Assembly: GCA_034359265.1 (NCBI GenBank)
Contig: CP136890.1
Coordinates: 34,700,501 to 34,764,500, forward strand
Length of the DNA: 64,000 bases
Direction of reading: 5' to 3'
Source of the DNA: Canna indica
Lineage: Eukaryota > Streptophyta > Magnoliopsida > Zingiberales > Cannaceae
A model generated the notes under the pieces. It saw only the letters and a list, made by a program, of their open reading frames with translations, did not search any database and was not told the origin of the DNA. A program made the translations under genes and the position numbers. Shown here in pieces: positions 11,130 through 21,589 of this stretch; within the stretch, counting starts at the first letter, position 1; each line of letters begins with the position of its first letter.

Positions 11130-12565
11130 GGTTGGCTTTAAATTTTCAACCTTTGTCTTAATCTCGGTTTTGATGATAACAAACATGGGACTAATGATTT
11201 CATTGAGAATATCTTTCAGGTTCCATATCAATTAGCGTTCGATGTCCTCGATCAGATAAATCAGAAGAAATCAGAAAATTGAAAGGATATTGATCGTCGC
11301 GCTCGGGTTCGTCGCGGAAGTTTCTCGAAGATCGACGAGTGCACCAAAGTCATATTGGACGGGCTCAAAGATCACATGAAATCTCTCCAAGATGATGCTC
11401 GTTGAAAGCTGAAACCTGGAAACGAAGCACGGAAGAAAATTGGCTGAAAAATAATTTTCAGCATAAGTTCGGTCGACCGAGCGGTCGACCGAATAAGGTC
11501 AGGAAAAAAGCAGTAGCCTTGTCGGTCGACCAAACACTACCAAAAATAGGCAGTGGCTACCTCGGTCGACCAACGGAGGCCTAAAATGGGCAGTAGCTCT
11601 AGCGGTCGACCGATCGGTCGATCGGAGTAAAAATCGCGCGGCGCGCGATCTTGGCATCCCTGCGTCGGTCGGTTGATGGGTCGACCAGATCGAGGGATCA
11701 CGATCTTGCGTCTGGGCCATCGACCCATCGGTCGATCGACCAGAGAGAAAAGGGTAGCGATCGAATGATCGATCGATCGGTCGGTCGACCAACCAATCGA
11801 TCGGCATTTGCAACGGATAGAAAACTATCCGTGGAGCTATCGTTTCTTCAGGAGGGTATAAATACACCCTTATATAACACATTTAATCTTCTTCCTTGTC
11901 AATTATAGATTTCATTGAGCAATTTAAAGGATGTTTTAAGCCTTCCAAAAAAGATCAGTGCTTGCGCTCAATTCTTCTGGCGAGTTGGAGGTTCTGAAGG
12001 CGTGGAAAAGAGTTGTTTATCTTGGTTTTCTTTTTAAGCTCTTTTGATTGTATTTTAACTATTTTTGGATTTGTATCTGTAGAAGACCGGGTGTTTGGTC
12101 TTGTGTGTGAAAGTGGTTACCTTGGTGAAAAGGTGTAAAGCCACTTGTGTAAGCTTAGTTGTTACTAAGATTAGTCAACTTGTCCCTTAGGGTTGAGGTG
12201 GGAAAGTGCTCTCGGTAGGAAGGCGAGATACTTCCGGGTCTAGAAGTGCCTTCGATTTGAGAGCGGAGACTTTCCGGTGAAAAGTCCTCTGTGTAAGGGA
12301 AATCAAATTAATCTAGTAAAACTAGTTTGAAAATCCTAAGCGGGGTGCTTAGGTAGTGGAATAGGCATTGGGGCCGAACCACTATAAATTACTTGTGTTT
12401 GCATTGATCTTTCTTTGTGCTTAATTGTTTATCTTTCTTCTGCATCGAATCGTAAAATTGCAAATTGCCTAAGTAATTCAAGAAACGATTAAATTGGAAT
12501 TTATGTTAATTAATTTAGTAAACACACTATTCACTTCCCCCTCTAGTGTCGCTTTTTCGCCTACA
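11130..12565 (+). repeat. Copia-A 3' LTR (1436 bp)
   Basis: Collinear with the 5' LTR but longer. The first base is G instead of T (GGTTGGC), so the terminal TG is lost. The extra length is almost all in the U3 block 11470-11815. It ends CGCCTACA, followed by target duplication GATGC. Confidence 0.9.
11470..11815 (+). repeat. GGTCGACC palindrome cluster in LTR U3
   Basis: Seven exact GGTCGACC octamers plus many GGTCGATCG variants in about 345 bp, ending some 40 bp before the TATA box. The element is otherwise AT-rich. Equivalent, smaller clusters occur at 13321-13425 and 22494-22640 in the two related solo LTRs and, degraded, at 5463-5545 and 32285-32310. Confidence 0.8.
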
Positions 12566-12612
12566 GATGCAATCAGAGCCTTACATCTAACATGATGCAA
12601 CCACAACTTTAC

Positions 12613-14247
12613 TGTTGGCCTAAGGTTTTCTACCTTGGTCTTAATTTTGGTTTTGATGATAACAAATATGGAACTAATGTTTCATGGAGAATTATTTTTA
12701 GGTTCCATATCGGTTAGCGCTCGACGTCCCTGATCGAAAAAATCAAAGAAATCGAAGAAATCGACAAGGACGCTCGTCGTCGCTCGGATTTCGTTTGGAA
12801 AATAGACTTTAGGTTTAGGGTGTCTAGAATGTGTTGTAAATCCTCATGGTGATGCAAAAAAACCCAAAAACCAAACCATAACCCCAAAACATAAAAACCC
12901 GGTAAATTAGAAAATGCCCTGAAATTCACTAACCTTATGGAGCTCCTTGGAGGGCTATATGACCTAGACATTTTCTTGACACATAAAAAGCCAGTAATTG
13001 TTCCTTGGGTAAAAACTAGTAAACAAGATATTTTTAAGGATTTTTTTGGAAACCTTTAGCCTACCCATACTTGACCCGAAAGATTAGAAAATTTCTATTT
13101 TTCAGAAATTTGTACTAGACCCCAAAAGTTAGATTTTGATTCTTAAGGATTTTGATTTTTTAGATATTTTTATTGAACCCAAATGGGGGGTAATCCTTAT
13201 ATAACATTTATGTTTTAAAGTTTTTTACTAAAGTAAAGAAATGTTATATAAGTAGACTTAGCGAAGACCGAACCCAAAAAATGAGTAGAAAATAGCAAAC
13301 TGGGCAATTTTTTCCAATTTTGGTCGACCAATCGATCGACCGAATGGCGCCCGAAATGGGCAGAAGCCATTCGGTCGCTTAGCGGTCGCTCAGTCGGTCG
13401 ACCGACGATCGATCGGCCTACGATCGGACGACGAAAATAACTAGTTTTCCAGCCGTTGAGTTGGTTGTTTCTTGCCAACTCCTCAAGGCTTATAAATAGA
13501 AGCCTTAGCAAGCCTTCCACCCTTTATCTAACATACACTGAACCATATTTTGATGATCCTTGAGTTTGATTGAGTCACCATTCTTGAAAACCCTAGCTTT
13601 GATCTCTCAACTCTTTGAGTAAGCCTTGACTTCATTAATTCACCATCAAAGGTATCAATAGGAAGCTAGGAAACTTTGTTTGGAGCTAAGTATAAGTTAT
13701 TTGATTTATTGCTCCATTAAGTTGTGTATTTTCTTGTTTATTTCATTGTATTTGAGCTTGTGAAAACTTAGGTTGTTAGGTCTTGAAATTGGGTGGTTGC
13801 CTTTGTGTTTGAGGCTTAATTCCACCGGTATAAACATAATTTACTAGGATTAGTTGAGTTGTCCCTTATGGTTAAGGTGGAAGAGTGCTCTCGGTAAGAA
13901 GGCAGAGACTTTCGGATGTGAAAGTGTCTTAGGTTGAGAGCGAGACTCTTCAGGTCAAAGTCCTCGTTGTAAGGGAAACAAGATTAATCTAGTAAAGTTT
14001 AGTTTGGAAATCCTAAGAGGGGTGCTTAGGTAATGGAGTAGGCATTGGGGCTGAACCACTATAAATCTTTGTGTTAGCATTAATATTTTATTTGTATTAA
14101 TTGCTTTATTATTTATCGCATCCGCAATTAGTCATTCAATCATAAATTGCCTAAGTAGTTTAAGAAAAGTTTAAAATCGAACTTAGACAAATAGATTTAG
14201 TTGACACACTATTCACCCCCACCTTTAGTGTGACCATTTCACCAACA
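12613..14247 (+). mobile_element. Copia solo LTR (1635 bp)
   Basis: Begins TGTTGGCC and ends TTCACCAACA, with flanking TTTAC (12608-12612) and CTTAC (14248-14252), a 4/5 target duplication. The family is related to Copia-A: the same start, a GGTCGACC block at 13321-13425, TATAAATAGA at 13491, and the same GAGTTGTCCCTTA...GGTGGAA...AGTGCTCTCGGTA region. No interior is present. It sits 48 bp from Copia-A in the same minisatellite. Confidence 0.85.
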
Positions 14248-14252
14248 CTTAC

Positions 14253-15678
14253 ATCTATCATGATGCAATCCCAACCTTCTATCTATCATGATGCATTCAC
14301 AGCTTTACATCTATCATTATGCAATCTCAACCTTCCATCTAACATGATGAAATCATAGCTTTATTTCTAACATGATGCAATCACAGCCTTACATCTAACA
14401 TGATGCAATCAGAGTCTTACATCTTCCTGATGCAATTCCAGCCTTCTATCTAACATGATGCAATCACAGCCTTACATCTAACATGATGCAATCTCAGCCT
14501 TCCATCTAACGTGATGCAATCTCAACCCTTCACCTACACAAGATGCAATCTCAACACTTCATCTTAAACACCTCTTCTCCCTCACCCAAACCTAGGGTTC
14601 CTCCACCTCCCTTCCCCCTGTTGCCGCCTCCGTCACCATCCTCTACTCCAGCCGACTAGATCGCAGGGGGGGAAGCCTGCCGCCGACACCGACACTAGCA
14701 GCGCGTTGTCGCCACCACGACAGCGGCATCCCACCCGCCATGAACGACAGCCCTCCACGGTTGCCGTGCCTGGCGGAGGTTGCCGTCGCGCATGGCAGTG
14801 ATGCCTCCCCGACACCGCTGCCCACCTCGGTGCCTCACCGGGAGCCGCCCGCCTCAGCCCCCTCGATTGGCCTGGTGAGGCCGCACCGACAATGGCACTC
14901 TTGTCAGCGGTAGCCCACGCACATAGCAAGTCTGCCGTGCAGGTATAGTTGCTACGCGGCACCGTCTTGCCCCAGCTCGGACTACGAGCAGTTCACCGAA
15001 AAGATCGATAGAAAAGACAAGATCCGACTAATATTTTAAATTCCGAATTTAATAAAAGCAAGAACACATTGAATCTCGGAGAAACCACAAGACAATTTCA
15101 TATCCACAAATCGACATAATATTTACGCGAAATCTCATCCTAAAATCAATATCATGATGAAAGAATAGGGGAAAAAGGGCCAATCCACTCACATCTTTGG
15201 AGAAGACGGAAGGGAAGAAGACGCGTAGGATCTTCCTTCAATCGACGCCGACGAACTCGTGGAATTCCCGCTCCGGCGGCTCCCCCCCCGGCAGCGCCCT
15301 CTCTCTCGTTTCTCCGTTGCCTCGAGTGGCATGAGTAAAACCCTTGGCCACACGCCCCCTAGCTCTAATTTATAGACCCTGGGTTGGTCCAAATGACCAA
15401 AATACCCCTACTCGAGTTATCCGACTTAAACAACCCATATCTCACTAGTTCTAACTCCGATTCAAGTTCCGATTTAATTGCTGAATTCATCTCGAGTCCC
15501 TCTATCATCCTAGAATGCTAAATCACAGAAATATGTCAAATAAAATTTCTCTAATTTTTTCTATATTAAATGCTTACCCGGGTCTAATCCCGAAGCTTTC
15601 CGCCAATCCGCTTTAACTCGAGACCTACGGTCCTCCGCTCAGGAATAACATATTATTATTAAAATTTTGGGCACTACA
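14253..15678 (-). mobile_element. Gypsy-A 5' LTR, distal segment
   Basis: The rest of the LTR interrupted above: minisatellite (14253-14570), then a GC-rich block with CGCC/GCCG triplet-rich sequence (14600-14990), then an AT-rich tail ending GGGCACTACA. In minus orientation the tail is U3, the TATA box is near 15370, and the GC-rich block is transcribed leader. Reading frames in the GC block have no recognisable domain. Confidence 0.8.
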
Positions 15679-17149
15679 ATATATAACAAGTACATAATGT
15701 GTAAACTTTTTTAAATATAGTAAAAATATAAGAATAATAATTTTATGTTAATAGTAAACAATAGTATATAAGTTCAATTCAATTTGCGTTCTCAATTTTC
15801 ATTGAAAAAAACAAAATTAAAACAAAATAAAATTTTGCATGAAAAAATTATAAATCAAGACAAATTAGAAAAAAGTAATTTTTGTACTAAATAATATAGT
15901 AAATTATGAAATAATAATATCACTAAAAATAATATAACCAATAATATACATGAAGATAAAGAAAAAAAACAAAAATTTGAATATATAATAAATAATAATA
16001 TAAATTATATATAAAATAATGAATAGAAATAATATATATAATAGTATGATATATAAGAAAAAGAAAATGATAGATAAGTAATAGAAAAGAAGAGAAAAAT
16101 AAAGTAACAATTACATGTATAAAAAATAAAGTAAAAGAATAAAGAATAAATAGACAAATTAGACAAGTGGATTGTTCTGATCTCCTGTTATTTGGTGGAG
16201 AGCTCTCCATAAATTTCAATATATAAATAAGGGTTAATTAATGTATATAAATAGGGAAAAAAAATATCTATATCAAATTTTAGTCATTGTAATAAATTTA
16301 TTTCAACTTTAAATCTTTTTCTCTAATCTATCCTAAACTTTGGGATTGACAATAATTATAATTCTTAAAGACAAATGATTTTTTAAAATACATCAAAAAT
16401 CTCACTTTATTCGATAGTTCTATATCCGATTTCACCAAATTCTTTTTCATTTAAAAAAATTACACAAAAAATCTTTTAACACCTTGAAGAATCCCACATC
16501 TAATTTCATCAAAATTAATTTATAGTCGTTATATATAAATTTCATTTCAGATTTTGTATTTTTAAAAAATAAAAAATTGTAGGGAAATAAAAATATATGA
16601 AAAAAATTAAATACTAAAACAAATTAAATATAATATGAATAATATTAAATGTATGATATATAATAATATTATGAGTAAAATATATTGATTTGGTTTTATT
16701 TTTTATTTTATTTTTCTAAAATGCTATAATCGAATTGAATAAAAAAATCAACACAAAAGTAAAAAATTAAATTTAAAATACCAAATTTTGTTAGACACTA
16801 AATAAAATATAATCATAATGTTAAATATTTAATAAATAATAATAAAAGCAAAATGTTCTTGGTTTGATTGAAAGTTTTAAATTTTTTATAAAATGCAATA
16901 GCCGAATTGAATAAAAAAAATAAGATTTTGGTAAATAATAATACTATGTAGAAAGTTATTGGTTCAATTTGGGCTTTCGACTTTCTCTGAAATGCTATAA
17001 TATAATTAAATAAAAAATTAACCTACATCTACTACCATGAATAACCGAATAATTGCAATAATAAAATGATTAAATTTTGCATTTAATCAATAAATCTCAG
17101 CAAGATAACATTTAATCTATCAATGTAGTTTCAATACTAGCATTAATAA
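15679..17149. other. AT-rich intergenic DNA with a diverged triple repeat
   Basis: No gene is visible. Between about 16620 and 17030 three diverged units each combine a run of AATAATAnTA, a TTGGTTT(g/t)A-type stretch, then AAATGC(t/a)ATA followed by GAATTGAATAAAAAAA or a relative. The minus-strand frames at 15900-16220 are low-complexity Ile/Leu/Phe strings. Confidence 0.5.
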
Positions 17150-18235
17150 TTTGATGATGAAAATTATACAAATTATATACCATACATAATCTTAGACATA
17201 TATGCGCATTCAAGAGGATATTACATGTAAATAAAACATTACCATAATTCACATGCAATACTGAGATCCTACCATGTACATCAAGAACATTTCCTTATAA
17301 TGCTCTAATCTCGATCCATCACTACCAAGTTTCATAGATCATGTGAATGATTTACAACATAAAAGTATGACTTGGTACCCTACATGTAAGCATAAGACAC
17401 GTCAAAAGCTTTTCTCCCCCCAATGACCACTCGACCGAGCCTACCCAAGGCTGATCATACTCAGCCGAGAGCAAGCATGATAGGAGGATAAGGTCTCGGC
17501 CATGATTGTGAAGAATCGAGTCGTCAATCACGAGAAAAACTTAATCCGAAGGCTTTCGACCACTCTAGGAAATTGGGGGAAAATTCGGCATGACCTTCCC
17601 CCTTTCTCCTTCATGTGACCGGCCCTAAACATCGAGAAAAATGATAGAAATTCATACAAACAGTAAATACATATCATCCAAACCAAATCTTGGAAGAACA
17701 TCGGTGGATCGACGAAATCTCACGAGAAAATCGGAGAAAACCCCTAAAGCTTGGGTTGGCTACCCGCCTACCCTTCACAACAAGGTTCGTTCCACTCACC
17801 TTGATCAAGGAAGAAGAAAGGACGAGCGATAGCGATCTCGATCTTTCCGATGGCGACACGAATCCGACGCCGACTCCAAGGCTTCCCCTCCTCCCTCTCT
17901 CTTTTCTCAGGCTGCGTGCGGCTCCAAAAGTGAGCCGCACGAATGGAGATGAGGGATTTTATTCCCTCATCTTCATTTGACCAATATGCCCCTCCTATTC
18001 ACTTAGCCCCTACTCGACTCAATCCGAGTCCGATTCGAGCTCCGATTCAATCCGCACACACGATTTGAACTCGACTCTACTAAGACATCTAATGCTTAAG
18101 AAGGAAGGAACATTTAACCAATTAAATTTCATAAGCTGAGTTATACCTTCTACTCGCGGCTCGACCCGACTATTTCCTGATCCGGTGCGCTGCACCAAAA
18201 ATAGATTTTTATATTAGGAAACCTCGGGTCTTACA
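17150..18235 (-). mobile_element. Gypsy-C LTR fragment
   Basis: Collinear with the right part of the complete solo LTR at 33973-36526: an AATTCGGCATGACCTT block, a GGCTACCCGCCT block, a GC-rich segment, then GCACCAAAAATAGATTTTTATATTAGG and terminal GGGTCTTACA at 18235. The left part is absent or unrecognisable. At 18236 it directly abuts the gypsy-B integrase remnant, so it most likely inserted there. Confidence 0.7.
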
Positions 18236-19361
18236 AGTTAACAATTCTTCTTTTGCTGCGCCATGCTCGGGTACGCACAACCTACCCTAGAAGCGAAGTG
18301 CTCCATCTGCATCCCTAGTGAACTCCTGCATTCGGCCCTGATCAAATTCTATTGCCATTGCTTGTAGGTGGTGATCCTCTCTCTAAAAGCTCCTTGATAC
18401 GCTCTATTATCGATGATTGGGCTACCATTACAGCTAACACCTCGGTCTGAGTCTGACCAACCAGATCTAACATTAGTTCTGACAACTGCTTAATGAGTTC
18501 TGACTTTGCAACCCAAGGTGCTGTTTGGTTAGCGAAAATTATTTTCTGGTTTGGTTTCAGTGAAACTGAAAACTTGGTTTCGAAAACTTGATTTTGGTTT
18601 CTAGTTTTCAGTTTTCTGAAAACGCGTTTGGTTAATAAAAACAACATCAGTTTTAGTTAGTTGAAACCAGTAAATATTTATTTGATTATAAAAAATAATA
18701 TTAATTTTTCTTGAACATTTTTAGTAGTAATTAAATGTTTAGTTAGTTTACAAAATTAAATATTTATTAATATGGTTATAAAATATTTAAATAATTTAAT
18801 TAATTAAGTTATTGGTAATTTAAGATTTTTTTTGTTCAATTAGATATAAAAATTAATTAATAGTTATTATAAAATTTCAAAAAAAAAAGTCCAATGATCT
18901 AAAATTAGGTTTGATTAAATTATAAATAGACCAACTTTAAAAAAATTGAGTTATTTAAAATTTGGGTTTGAGTCAATTAGATATAAATTGGTTTAATTAT
19001 TTTATAAATTTAAGATAAAAGTTTGAGTTAAAAATGATGATTTTTATTTTTATTTTTAAAAATTTGATATAGTTTGATTTATTTTTAAATTAATTAATTT
19101 TATAAAAAAATATTTATAATTACAAAGTTGTCACAGCATTTTGATAACGAAACCGACAGTCTCGAAACCACAGAAAACAACATTCTGTTGTTTTCATTTT
19201 TATTAAGAAAACTGGTTTCATTTTCATTCTGGTTTCGATTCAGTTTTACGAAAACACTAAACCAAACACGTTTTCGTAAGCAGTTTTGGTTTCAGTGAAA
19301 CTGAAACCATGAAAACAGACTTAGTTTCGCTAACCAAACAGGCCCTAAGGTGTGCAAGAAA
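18236..19361 (-). pseudogene. Gypsy-B integrase N-terminal remnant (interrupted)
   Basis: Minus-strand sequence following RNase H. Beyond the hAT-like insertion it reads through a linker (SELIKQLSELMLDL, then SSIIERIKELLERG). It then degenerates into a frameshifted GALRF, a stop, GRLCVPE, the usual start of a plant gypsy integrase H2C2 zinc-finger region. It ends abruptly at 18236 against the gypsy-C LTR, so the finger and catalytic core are missing. Confidence 0.65.
18521..19344. mobile_element. Non-autonomous hAT-like element (about 824 bp)
   Basis: Terminal inverted repeats CTGTTTGGTTAGCGAAA (left) and TTTCGCTAACCAAACAG (right, 19325-19341). Flanks CCAAGGTG (18513-18520) and CTAAGGTG (19345-19352) give a 7/8-matching 8-bp target duplication, the hAT length. 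Subterminal regions are rich in GTTTTC/GGTTTC direct and inverted repeats. The interior is AT-rich and non-coding. It lies inside the gypsy-B pol gene. Confidence 0.75.
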
Positions 19362-21060
19362 TCACATTGATTTCTTGTTGAGTGCATCAGCCACTATGTT
19401 AGCCTTGCCCATGTGGTAATTGATGGTACAATCATAATCCTTCAGGAAGTCCAACCATCTACGTTGTCTCATATTCAACTCCTTATGAGTAAAAATGTAC
19501 TTGAAGCTCTTATGATCTGTATAGATCTCAAAGGTAACACCATAAAGATAATGCCGCCAAATTTTTAGAGCAAAAATGATGGCAACGAGCTCCCAGTCAT
19601 GCACTGGGTAATTCTTTTCATGCTCCTTCAACTGACAAGAAGCATAAGGTATCACTCGACCTCTCTGCATAAGCACAGCTCCCAACCTCAAAATCGAAGC
19701 ATCAGTATATAAAATAAATCCATCACTACCAGAAGGTACTACCAACATTGCGGCACTAGTCAATCTCTTCTTGAGTTCTTGGAAGCTTATCTCGCACTGC
19801 TCGTCCCAAGTCACTACAAGAGATTATTTCTTTAGTGACAATTAATTTGTAGCAATAAGATAATTGCTGCTAAATAACTTAGAGGTACATCATTTAGCAA
19901 CTATTATTAAAAACTCTACAAAAAAGTTATAGATTTAAATAAATATGTATACATTTAGTGGTAATTATTTTTATCTTTACTAGCAATTGTATAAATTGCT
20001 TCTAAAGCCTTTAACGACAATGGATCTAGTGAGAATTCATTAATTGCTGGTAAAAGTTTTTGCAATATTTACAATTGCTAGTAGACGTCATAACTATCAC
20101 CAGTAAAAGACCAAATTGTAATAGTGAGTATACTTGACCTCCTTCCTAGTAAGCCGAGTAAGTGGTGCAACAATCCTTGAGAATCCTTCTACAAATCTAC
20201 GGTAGTAGCTTGCCAGGCCTAAGAAACTCCTGATCTCATGTATAGTCCTCGGCCTCGGCCAACTCATGACTGCTTCAATCTTTTGTGGGTCTACGGATAT
20301 ACCATCTCCTGAAATGATGTGCTCCAAAAATCCAACCTCTTTGAACTAAAAAGCACACTTGCTGAACTTTGCATAAAGTTTTTCCTTCCTTAGGACCTCG
20401 AGCACTATCCTCAAATGTGTCTCGTGCTCATCCTTAGTCCAGGAGTACACCAAAATATCATCAATAAAACCATGATTAATTGGTCTAAGTACTCAAGGAA
20501 GATTTTATTCATCAGGTCCATGAAAGCCACTAGTACATTGGTTAACCCATAAGGGCATAACCAAAAACTCATAATGTCTGTATCTGGTACGGAAGGCTAT
20601 CTTCTGAACATCTTCTTCTCGAACTCTGAGCTGATGATATCCAGATCTTAAATCAACCTTAGAGTACACACTGGTACCCTTCAGCTGATTGAATAAGTCA
20701 TCAATTTGAGGCAGTGGATATTTATTCTTTACTGTCACCATAATCAATTGACGGTAATCAATACAGAGCCACATCGTACCATATTTCTTCTTGACGAATA
20801 GTATTGGCGCTCCCCAAGAAGAAACACTAGGGCGAATAAATCCCTTATCCAATAACTCCTATAGTTGTGACTTAAGCTCCTCAAGTTCTTTTGGTGACAT
20901 CCTATACGGTGTCTTAGAAATTGGAGCAGTACCAGGCTGTAATTCAATGCCAAACTCGACTGGTCGTATAGGTGGCAAACCTAATAAATACTCAGGAAAT
21001 ACGTTAGGAAAATCTCTGACCACTGGAAGATCCTCTAAGACAACTTTGTGTATCCTTTGT
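19362..21060 (-). pseudogene. Gypsy-B reverse transcriptase and RNase H (interrupted)
   Basis: Minus-strand pol core. RT starts near 21050 (GLPP, then [11 protein letters not shown]). It shows [32 protein letters not shown] and an active-site [10 protein letters not shown] near 20465, reached only by a frameshift after LVMPLW. The connection segment [14 protein letters not shown] follows (about 20200). RNase H spans 19811-19362 ([42 protein letters not shown]). A CACTA MITE splits the gene at 19812-20126. Frameshifts and a stop before the RT N-terminus show the copy is inactive. Confidence 0.85.
19812..20126. mobile_element. CACTA-type MITE (315 bp)
   Basis: Starts CACTACAAG and ends ATAGTG, flanked by a perfect 3-bp target duplication AGT (19809-19811 and 20127-20129). 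Subterminal sequence repeats TAGTGACAATTA/GCAATTGTA-like motifs in both orientations. It carries no coding sequence. The gypsy-B reading frame is contiguous on both sides if the element plus one AGT is ignored, which confirms the boundaries. Confidence 0.85.
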
Positions 21061-21209
21061 GGTGTCTACTAGGGAAGCAATAAATTCCACACACCCATAA
21101 GCCAATAATTTCTTAGCCTGTAATGATGAGATAATCAGACACGCCGACTCTCTAACTCCTATGAACTTAAAGGGAGATCGCCCAGGTGGTGAAATAATCA
21201 CAAACCTCT

Positions 21210-21490
21210 CATGACATTTCACATTTGCATGGTTAGCGAGAAGTCAATCCATGCCCAAAATAATATCAAAATCCATAAAATCAAGCACTAATAAATCAAC
21301 AGTACAAATCTGGCCATTAATATTGAGTCGACACCATCTCAACACAAACTCCAACATGAGCACATCACTTGACGGTTTGTGTACTACCAAACTCTTTGTG
21401 CTCGGTGTAGGCTCCAAATGTAATTTTGCAATCATATGGGGAACAACAAAATAATTTGTAGAACCAATATTAAATAACACGAGTGCAGAG
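21210..21490 (-). pseudogene. Gypsy-B aspartic protease remnant
   Basis: A minus-strand stretch of 78 residues ending DFDIILGMD. This corresponds to the retropepsin region between gag and RT that processes the polyprotein. The catalytic D(S/T)G is replaced: LFNIGSTNYFV stands where LFDSGSTHSF-like sequence is expected, so Asp is Asn and the following Ser is Ile. That alone would abolish activity. The conserved (I)ILGMDWL end is cut by a stop. Confidence 0.75.
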
Positions 21491-21589
21491 ATATAAAAAT
21501 AGTAATTGTACCTCGGACTACTAATCCTGAAGCCTCCAGAGCCTACTGCTGATTAACTGCAAACACTCGAGTAGCATGTGGTTGTGCTG

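Larger units (their letters stand above)
5122..12565 (+). mobile_element. Copia-A: complete but pol-less SIRE-like LTR retrotransposon
   Basis: An LTR-to-LTR element on the plus strand with a perfect 5-bp target duplication GATGC (5117-5121 and 12566-12570). The 5' LTR is 5122-6402 and the 3' LTR 11130-12565. It has an initiator-Met-type PBS, a broken gag with a zinc knuckle and long coiled coil, and repeated AGGGGGAGA tracts before the 3' LTR. I see no protease, integrase, RT or RNase H between 7819 and 11129. It must therefore have depended on another element for mobility. Confidence 0.9.
3293..15678 (-). mobile_element. Gypsy-A 5' LTR, split by two nested Copia insertions
   Basis: On the plus strand the LTR begins TGTCACACCCC at 3293 and ends GGGCACTACA at 15678. 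It is in three pieces: 3293-5121, 12571-12612 and 14253-15678. Together these give an LTR of about 3.3 kb. The interrupting units are Copia-A (5122-12565) and a solo LTR (12613-14247), each with its own target duplication. A minus-strand TATA box (TATAAATTAGAG as read on that strand) lies near 15365-15378. Reading frames in the piece are not genes. Confidence 0.8.

Noticed and set aside
15900..16220. A membrane protein frame rich in Ile, Leu and Phe
   Set aside because: It is a translation of AT-rich low-complexity DNA, with no other coding signal.
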